A stretch of 64,000 nt of DNA from RUG563 sp045589355. GTDB taxonomy: Bacteria; Bacillota; Clostridia; Christensenellales; Aristaeellaceae. The stretch spans positions 10,221 through 74,220 of the forward strand of contig JAZNOW010000074.1 in NCBI GenBank assembly GCA_045589355.1, read 5' to 3'. Shown one piece after another: positions 59,500-64,000 of this stretch. A model generated the notes under the pieces. It was not told where the DNA came from and did not search any database. It saw nothing but the letters and a program-made list of their open reading frames with translations. The translations under genes were made by a program, and so were the position numbers. Within the stretch, counting starts at the first letter, position 1. Each line of letters begins with the position of its first letter.

Positions 59500-60921
59500 T
59501 TATTCCATGACCGCCTGGAAAGGCGCCATGAGAATGTGGCTGATGAGCGCCTGCCGCTGCTGAGCCGGCATATCGGCAAAGTACATCACGTTTTCCAGTT
59601 CCTCCACCCGCTTCATTTCACGGGGAGCATCCGTCACGCAATGCAGCATCACGGCCAGGGCAGCGTTGCTTTCCATATCCATCCACAGAATATCTGCTTT
59701 CAATGTGGTGGGCGATCCGCGGCCGGCGCTGGTACAGGAATACGCCACGTCGATGGTGATGCGCTGGGCAGGCAGCGCCGTTTCTTCATCCGGCGTCAGG
59801 GTCAATACCCCCTGCTGCAGCATTTCCAGCAGGTCCGTCTGCAGGGAATAGGTTTCCTCCATCTGCTGCCAGGTCCATTCGTAATCAAAGCCGATGTGCT
59901 GTTTTTCTTCGTCCTTCATGTATTCCACGGTCACATTGCCGGCATATCCCTTTTCCGTGGTCTGGGCAGAAAAGGCAATGCTTTCCCCCTGATGTCCCTT
60001 CAGGTTCAGGTGCACGTCCCCGCTGCCCGTCATTTCCAGGCTGATCTGCTGCCACTTTTCCGTGGGCGGCAGCGGCAGGGTGATGCTGTCCAGGATCAGG
60101 CTGCCCCTGGCGTCAAACCGGCGCACCACCGTCACATCCCCCTGAAGCTCCATCTGATCCACCAGCATCCCGAAGGCGCCCTCCATCAGGGGGTTCAGGT
60201 AAATGCTGCCGCCGATGGGCCCCAGCACTTCCTCCAGCAGCTGCAGCGCCTGCGCATCCCCATAGAGCATCTGCAGCAGGGTTTTGATCTCCGCTTTCAC
60301 CGCTTCCGCCGGAATGGTGCACTTCAGTTCACTGTAGAGCACGCCGTTTTCACTGCTGGTTTTGGTGCCGGCATACTGGTTCATCCAGATGCTCACCGTG
60401 GTTTCATAAGGCGCCAGGCATTCCCTGGCCCTTTCATGCCAGGCAGCGTCCGCCCCCTGAATGGCGGAAAGAATTTCCTCCACACCGGGCACACCGCTTT
60501 CGTCCGGCTCCATCAGCAGGGCCGCCACCCGGCCCAGATCCGTTTCCGTCAGGTACCAGCTTTCATCATCCGATACCGCATTGCCGCTGAGGGCCAGCAG
60601 CTTGTCGTTGTAAACAAACTGGATTTCCCCTTCTCCCCCGTCTGCCGTGGGAAAGGAAAGAAAGCCGCCGGGGTATTTCTTGGCATAGGTGTAATGGCCA
60701 AAGGAAATTTCGTGTCTGGGAAGGGCAGCCTTCAGCCGGCCAAAGGTTTCCTCATCCATCAGCCTGGTGCCGTCGCCGGATACATCAAACGTGATGGTGC
60801 CCTTCAGCCCGGATTGCTTTGCCTGGCCCCAGAAGCGGGTATCCACCGGGGTGGACGCAAGCGCACCCACCTGCACAAAGCACAGGATCAGGGCCAGCAA
60901 AATTGCCGCTGTTTTCTTCAT
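59500..60921 (-). CDS. Large secreted protein of unknown function, array member 3
   Basis: The 473-residue protein has a signal peptide (MKKTAAILLALILCFVQVG, cut near LAST). The mature part is beta-rich with alternating polar strands, for example GDVTVVRRFDARGSLILDS and WQQISLEMTGSGDVHLNLKG. A related block occurs in member 4 (GDVRIKRLFDRQGQDMGLQL), so members 3 and 4 are paralogues. The strands may build a convex sheet like lipoprotein-carrier folds, which is a guess. The ATG at 60921 overlaps the stop codon of member 4 as ATGA, so both are translated from one message. Confidence 0.75.
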   Translation of the reverse strand: MKKTAAILLALILCFVQVGALASTPVDTRFWGQAKQSGLKGTITFDVSGDGTRLMDEETFGRLKAALPRHEISFGHYTYAKKYPGGFLSFPTADGGEGEIQFVYNDKLLALSGNAVSDDESWYLTETDLGRVAALLMEPDESGVPGVEEILSAIQGADAAWHERARECLAPYETTVSIWMNQYAGTKTSSENGVLYSELKCTIPAEAVKAEIKTLLQMLYGDAQALQLLEEVLGPIGGSIYLNPLMEGAFGMLVDQMELQGDVTVVRRFDARGSLILDSITLPLPPTEKWQQISLEMTGSGDVHLNLKGHQGESIAFSAQTTEKGYAGNVTVEYMKDEEKQHIGFDYEWTWQQMEETYSLQTDLLEMLQQGVLTLTPDEETALPAQRITIDVAYSCTSAGRGSPTTLKADILWMDMESNAALAVMLHCVTDAPREMKRVEELENVMYFADMPAQQRQALISHILMAPFQAVME

Positions 60922-62276
60922 TGTGCATCATCCTCCACAATCCATTGTTCCTCGGTATCTTCCGGAACCTCCACCCGGGGGCCGGTGTGCCAGCTGTCCG
61001 TACGCATTTCGTGGGTGAACAGCACCCGGGCATCGGGGGCCAGATCGTTCAGCAGGTATTTCAGCGCCCGCATCATCACCAGCTTTTCAAACGCAAGCGC
61101 GGCATCCGTTTCCTCTGCTGTTTTGCCGGTCAGAAAAACGGATTCCCGGCTTTCCGGCGCCGTTCGCTGGTTTGCCTTTTCCAATTTCAGCTGCAAAACG
61201 GCCCGGATGCGGGTCTTTTTCTTTTCCTTTGCGCCGATCTCCAGCCGGCCCTCTATCTTTTCTTCCTGCACCGTAAGGTCAGGCAAAAGGGTCCATATCA
61301 CCTGATCTTTTCCGCCAAGCTCCACTTCGCCCGTCCATTTTTCCCCTTCCTGCACCATTTTCCCTTCGGCAGAGAAAGTGTATTTTTCATCCGCCAAGGT
61401 GCTCGTGTGGTTCAGGGTGAAGGCAAAGGTGTTTTTCTCTTCCCGTAAGGTTTCCTTGAAGGAAACGGTGGTTTTCAGGCTGTCCTTTCCGGAAAGCGCC
61501 TTGGCCGATACCGTCAGGCTGCCGCCTTTTTCCGGCGTATAGCCAAACAAAAGAGATATTTTTCGTTCACTGCCCAGCACACAGCCGTTGCCGGTCAATT
61601 GCAGGCCCATGTCCTGCCCCTGCCGGTCAAACAGGCGCTTGATGCGAACATCGCCGGTAAACTCCACCTGCATGAAAGCATCGTGCAGGGCAGCGTATCC
61701 GCCGTCCGGGAACACCCGGGGCCAGAAAAGCGCCATGCCCTGCCTCCACAGGCCGTTCATCTGCTCCGCCGTCAGGTCGTACCTTGCATAGCGGCTGGAT
61801 TCGCCGGCATTTCCAAGGGCGGTGGTGCCGTTGTTCATTTTCGCTTCGGCAACCGCATCCGCCAGCGAATAAAATTCCTGCGCAAAATGGAAATAAGCAA
61901 TGGGCCGGATGGCGCCTCCTGCGCCGCTTTGACCGGTGAGCACCTCCAGCGCCGTCTTTTCGCTCGCATCCGTCACATAATCCGTTGTGCCGGAAAAAAT
62001 GGTGTGGTTTTCCGTTTCCCCCATCACCGTTTCCACCTGCCACATGTCCTTGCCGTCAATCTGAAGCTGGGCTTTCTCTCCGTCCGGCCAGGCCCACAGG
62101 TTCAGCCGCAGCCTGCCAAGCATCCGGTTGGCCGCCGCAATGCTTTCATCCGAAAGCGCATCGGCTTCCAGGATCTCCCCCGTCACCGTGGCTTTCAGGG
62201 GCCCTTCCAGCGCACAGGCTGGCAGGCAGCCCAGCAATAGCACCAGCATCAGTCCCAGGGCAATCATTTTCTTCAT
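60918..62276 (-). CDS. Large secreted protein of unknown function, array member 4
   Basis: The 452-residue protein has a signal peptide (MKKMIALGLMLVLLLGCLPACALEG) with two Cys, one of them in LLGC, a possible lipobox. It is beta-rich like member 3, with many charged strands (KYTFSAEGKMVQEGEKWTG). No known catalytic motif is seen. It is the first gene of the member 4-member 3 pair, reading on the minus strand and divergent from ruvC. AAAGGGATGG lies upstream but rather far; the MKK start is supported by the signal peptide. Confidence 0.75.
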   Translation of the reverse strand: MKKMIALGLMLVLLLGCLPACALEGPLKATVTGEILEADALSDESIAAANRMLGRLRLNLWAWPDGEKAQLQIDGKDMWQVETVMGETENHTIFSGTTDYVTDASEKTALEVLTGQSGAGGAIRPIAYFHFAQEFYSLADAVAEAKMNNGTTALGNAGESSRYARYDLTAEQMNGLWRQGMALFWPRVFPDGGYAALHDAFMQVEFTGDVRIKRLFDRQGQDMGLQLTGNGCVLGSERKISLLFGYTPEKGGSLTVSAKALSGKDSLKTTVSFKETLREEKNTFAFTLNHTSTLADEKYTFSAEGKMVQEGEKWTGEVELGGKDQVIWTLLPDLTVQEEKIEGRLEIGAKEKKKTRIRAVLQLKLEKANQRTAPESRESVFLTGKTAEETDAALAFEKLVMMRALKYLLNDLAPDARVLFTHEMRTDSWHTGPRVEVPEDTEEQWIVEDDAQ

Positions 62277-62443
62277 CCGCCAAGGCCATCCCTTTCTGCT
62301 AATTAACGGGCAAAAAGCCTCTTTTCATGCATATCTGTCCAAATTTATATTATACATGACTTCCTCAAAAATGAAAAGCCGTTTCCCCCCGGTATGTTGT
62401 AAAAAATTCCGCTTGCTTTTCCGGCGTGAAAAGGCCGGCGCGA

Positions 62444-62473
62444 TTGACAACTTGCGCACATTTGTTCTATAAT
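62444..62473 (+). promoter_or_regulatory. Promoter of the ruvCAB operon
   Basis: TTGACA (62444-62449) and TATAAT (62468-62473) are spaced by 18 bases, about 28 bases before the ruvC ATG. No convincing LexA box overlaps it. Confidence 0.8.
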
Positions 62474-62501
62474 AATATGATTATTTTTCAGGAGGCATGC
62501 T

Positions 62502-62996
62502 ATGCGCATTTTGGGGATCGACCCGGGCCTGGCCACCATGGGCTATGGCGTCATTGACACCGACGGCAGAAAGAATACCCTGGTGCAGGCCGGAGCCGTG
62601 ATCACACCGCCGGATATGCCCATGCCGGAGCGGCTGCACAAGATTTTTGTGGACGTCAGCGGCCTTCTGTGCACCTATAACCCCGATGAAGTGGTGTTTG
62701 AAGAATTGTTCTTCGCCAAGAACGTCACCACCGCCCTGAACGTGGGCGCTGCCAGAGGCTGTGCACTGTGCGCCTGTTCGGAGTTTGGCAAGCCCATGTA
62801 CGAATACACCCCCATGCAGATCAAGCAGGCTGTCACCGGCTATGGCAAGGCAGACATAAAACAGGTACTGCTGATGGTGAAAATGATCCTGAATCTGCCG
62901 GACATCATCAAGCCCGATGATGCCGCCGATGCCGTGGCCGCTGCTCTGACCCATGCCGCTTCCGGCCGGATGCGGGAACAGTTCCGCATGAAATAA
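62502..62996 (+). CDS. ruvC: Crossover junction endodeoxyribonuclease RuvC
   Basis: The 164-residue resolvase has the RNase H-like active site: Asp 7 (GIDPG), Glu 67 (FEELF), Asp 140 and Asp 143 (KPDDAADA). It cuts four-way junctions left by homologous recombination. AGGAGG precedes the ATG at 62502. It opens the ruvC-ruvA-ruvB operon, with 12 bases to ruvA. Confidence 0.96.
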   Translation: MRILGIDPGLATMGYGVIDTDGRKNTLVQAGAVITPPDMPMPERLHKIFVDVSGLLCTYNPDEVVFEELFFAKNVTTALNVGAARGCALCACSEFGKPMYEYTPMQIKQAVTGYGKADIKQVLLMVKMILNLPDIIKPDDAADAVAAALTHAASGRMREQFRMK

Positions 62997-63008
62997 GGAG
63001 GTTCTCCC

Positions 63009-63611
63009 ATGTACGCATTTTTAAACGGCATTGTTGCCGATAAGGGCCTGAACGAACTGGTGCTGGATGTGAACGGTGTCGGCTATCTTCTGTCCGTCAG
63101 CATGACCACCCTGCAGGATACCCCGCCCGTTGGGGAAAACATGAAGGTTTATACTTACCTTTCCGTCCGGGAAGACGCCATGGAGCTCTTTGGCTTTTCC
63201 ACCAAGGAAGAGAAGGCCATGTATCTGAAGCTGCTGGCCGTCAGCGGCATCGGTCCCCGGCTGGCACTGGCCATTCTGGGCAGCATGCCCCTGCGGGATC
63301 TTTCCCTGGCCATTGTCACCGGCGATGTGACTGCCCTTTCCCGTGCACCCGGTGTCGGAAAAAAGACAGCCCAGCGTATTGCCCTGGAGCTGAAGGAAAA
63401 GGTTTCTGAAGGCGATTTTGCCGATGCGCCTACCGCTCATACCGCCTTCACCCCGGTGCAGGAAGATGCCGCTACCGAAGCCCTGGCTGCCCTGCAGGCC
63501 CTGGGTTATACCGCCGCCGAGGCCGCCCGTGCCATTTCTCAGGTGCGCGGTCAGAGTGACAAGGCCAACGACCTTGTCCGTCTGGCCCTTCGCAATATGG
63601 CCGGCATGTAA
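63009..63611 (+). CDS. ruvA: Holliday junction branch migration protein RuvA
   Basis: The 200-residue protein has the N-terminal OB domain (YAFLNGIVADKG), two helix-hairpin-helix motifs (GIGPRLALAIL and APGVGKKTAQRIALEL) and a flexible linker. The C-terminal domain III (EALAALQALGYTAAEAARAI) contacts RuvB. It forms a tetramer on the four-way junction. TAAGGAGG precedes the ATG. ruvB follows 35 bases after the stop codon. Confidence 0.96.
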   Translation: MYAFLNGIVADKGLNELVLDVNGVGYLLSVSMTTLQDTPPVGENMKVYTYLSVREDAMELFGFSTKEEKAMYLKLLAVSGIGPRLALAILGSMPLRDLSLAIVTGDVTALSRAPGVGKKTAQRIALELKEKVSEGDFADAPTAHTAFTPVQEDAATEALAALQALGYTAAEAARAISQVRGQSDKANDLVRLALRNMAGM

Positions 63612-63646
63612 GCTGTTTCACCCACTGAAATTGGAGGGATTTTTCC

Positions 63647-64000
63647 ATGGATGACCGCCTGATGATGACCGGTATGCGGCCGGAGGATGAAGATATCGAA
63701 ACCTCCCTGCGCCCTCATCATTTAAGAGAATATGTAGGCCAGGATGCTGTAAAAAACAGCCTGGGGATTTATATCAACGCTGCCCTGAAGCGCCACGATG
63801 CGCTGGACCATATCCTGCTGTACGGCCCTCCCGGTCTTGGCAAAACCACGCTTGCGGGCATTGGGGCAAGCGAAATGGGCGCGCAGCTGCGCATCACCTC
63901 GGGTCCTGCCATTGAGCGCCCCGGCGACCTTGCCTCCATCTTAACGGGGCTCAACACGGGCGATATCCTGTTTGTGGACGAGATCCACCGTCTTTCCCGC
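63647..64000 (+). CDS. ruvB: Holliday junction helicase RuvB, cut by window end
   Basis: The 118 visible residues include LRPHHLREYVGQ, Walker A GPPGLGKTT, GPAIERPGDLASIL and Walker B FVDEIHRLSR, in the order of RuvB. It is the AAA+ motor that drives branch migration with RuvA. TTGGAGGG precedes the ATG at 63647. The frame is open to the last base; the rest lies outside the window. Confidence 0.96.
   Translation, partial: MDDRLMMTGMRPEDEDIETSLRPHHLREYVGQDAVKNSLGIYINAALKRHDALDHILLYGPPGLGKTTLAGIGASEMGAQLRITSGPAIERPGDLASILTGLNTGDILFVDEIHRLSR

Noticed and set aside
62430..62500. LexA-type operator at the ruvC promoter
   Set aside because: Only a partial ACATTTGTTC half-match is present; no inverted GAAC/GTTC pair with proper spacing.

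Overview
The window looks like a chromosomal segment of a GC-rich, Gram-positive member of the Clostridia (Bacillota). The evidence is a T-box leader in front of thrS, strong AGGAGG-type ribosome binding sites, a dcw cell-wall/division cluster whose PBP carries PASTA domains, a MurE with the meso-diaminopimelate (DNPR) signature, the engB-lonA-lonB order known from Bacillus, and many secreted proteins with SH3b, CAP or propeller domains. The family or genus cannot be fixed from the sequence alone. Most genes share one GC-rich codon style. Three patches are visibly AT-rich: about 11.5-13.0 kb, 51.7-53.6 kb and 55.6-56.3 kb. They look acquired.

Layout. 0-3.2 kb: truncated cell-wall amidase, a metallophosphoesterase and a DUF362 ferredoxin-like protein. 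3.2-4.5 kb: hairpin repeats, then a PadR regulator and DUF2812 membrane protein with a clear autoregulatory operator. 4.7-8.3 kb: heterodimeric ABC exporter, divergent from padR. 8.4-11.4 kb: operon of phosphodiester glycosidase, Lgt-like membrane protein and RCC1-repeat secreted protein. 11.5-13.2 kb: IS200-type element, AT-rich unknown gene and a hairpin repeat. 13.2-18.6 kb: sfsA (minus), then a five-gene operon apparently for glycerophosphodiester/glycerol-3-phosphate use (two FAD oxidoreductases, DUF1667 protein, HAD phosphatase, GDPD). 18.6-20.9 kb: T-box and thrS. 21-28.7 kb: orphan zinc-type binding protein, SNF2/SWIM helicase, DUF5711-like protein, hemW, and an SH3b-repeat protein. 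28.7-42.7 kb: ogt and an 11-gene dcw cluster on the minus strand (mraZ-ftsL-ftsI-murE-mraY-murD-ftsW-murA-ftsQ-ftsA-ftsZ) that lacks rsmH, murF, murG and murC. 43-50.2 kb: metallophosphoesterase, zinc-ribbon protein, CAP protein, a small orphan gene, engB, lonA, lonB. 50.3-53.6 kb: two paralogous secreted modular proteins flanking a divergent XRE regulator and a small lipoprotein gene. 53.6-56.3 kb: galE, a carboxylesterase-like hydrolase and an AT-rich unknown gene. 56.4-62.3 kb: four large secreted proteins of unknown function forming two paralogous pairs. 62.5-64 kb: ruvC-ruvA-ruvB, with ruvB cut by the window end.

The least-described parts are the XRE-controlled lipoprotein/secreted-protein locus at 51.7-53.6 kb, the four-gene secreted array at 56.4-62.3 kb, the glycosidase/Lgt-like/RCC1 operon, and the repeated double-hairpin element. 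No CRISPR array, prophage, rRNA or tRNA gene was recognised.
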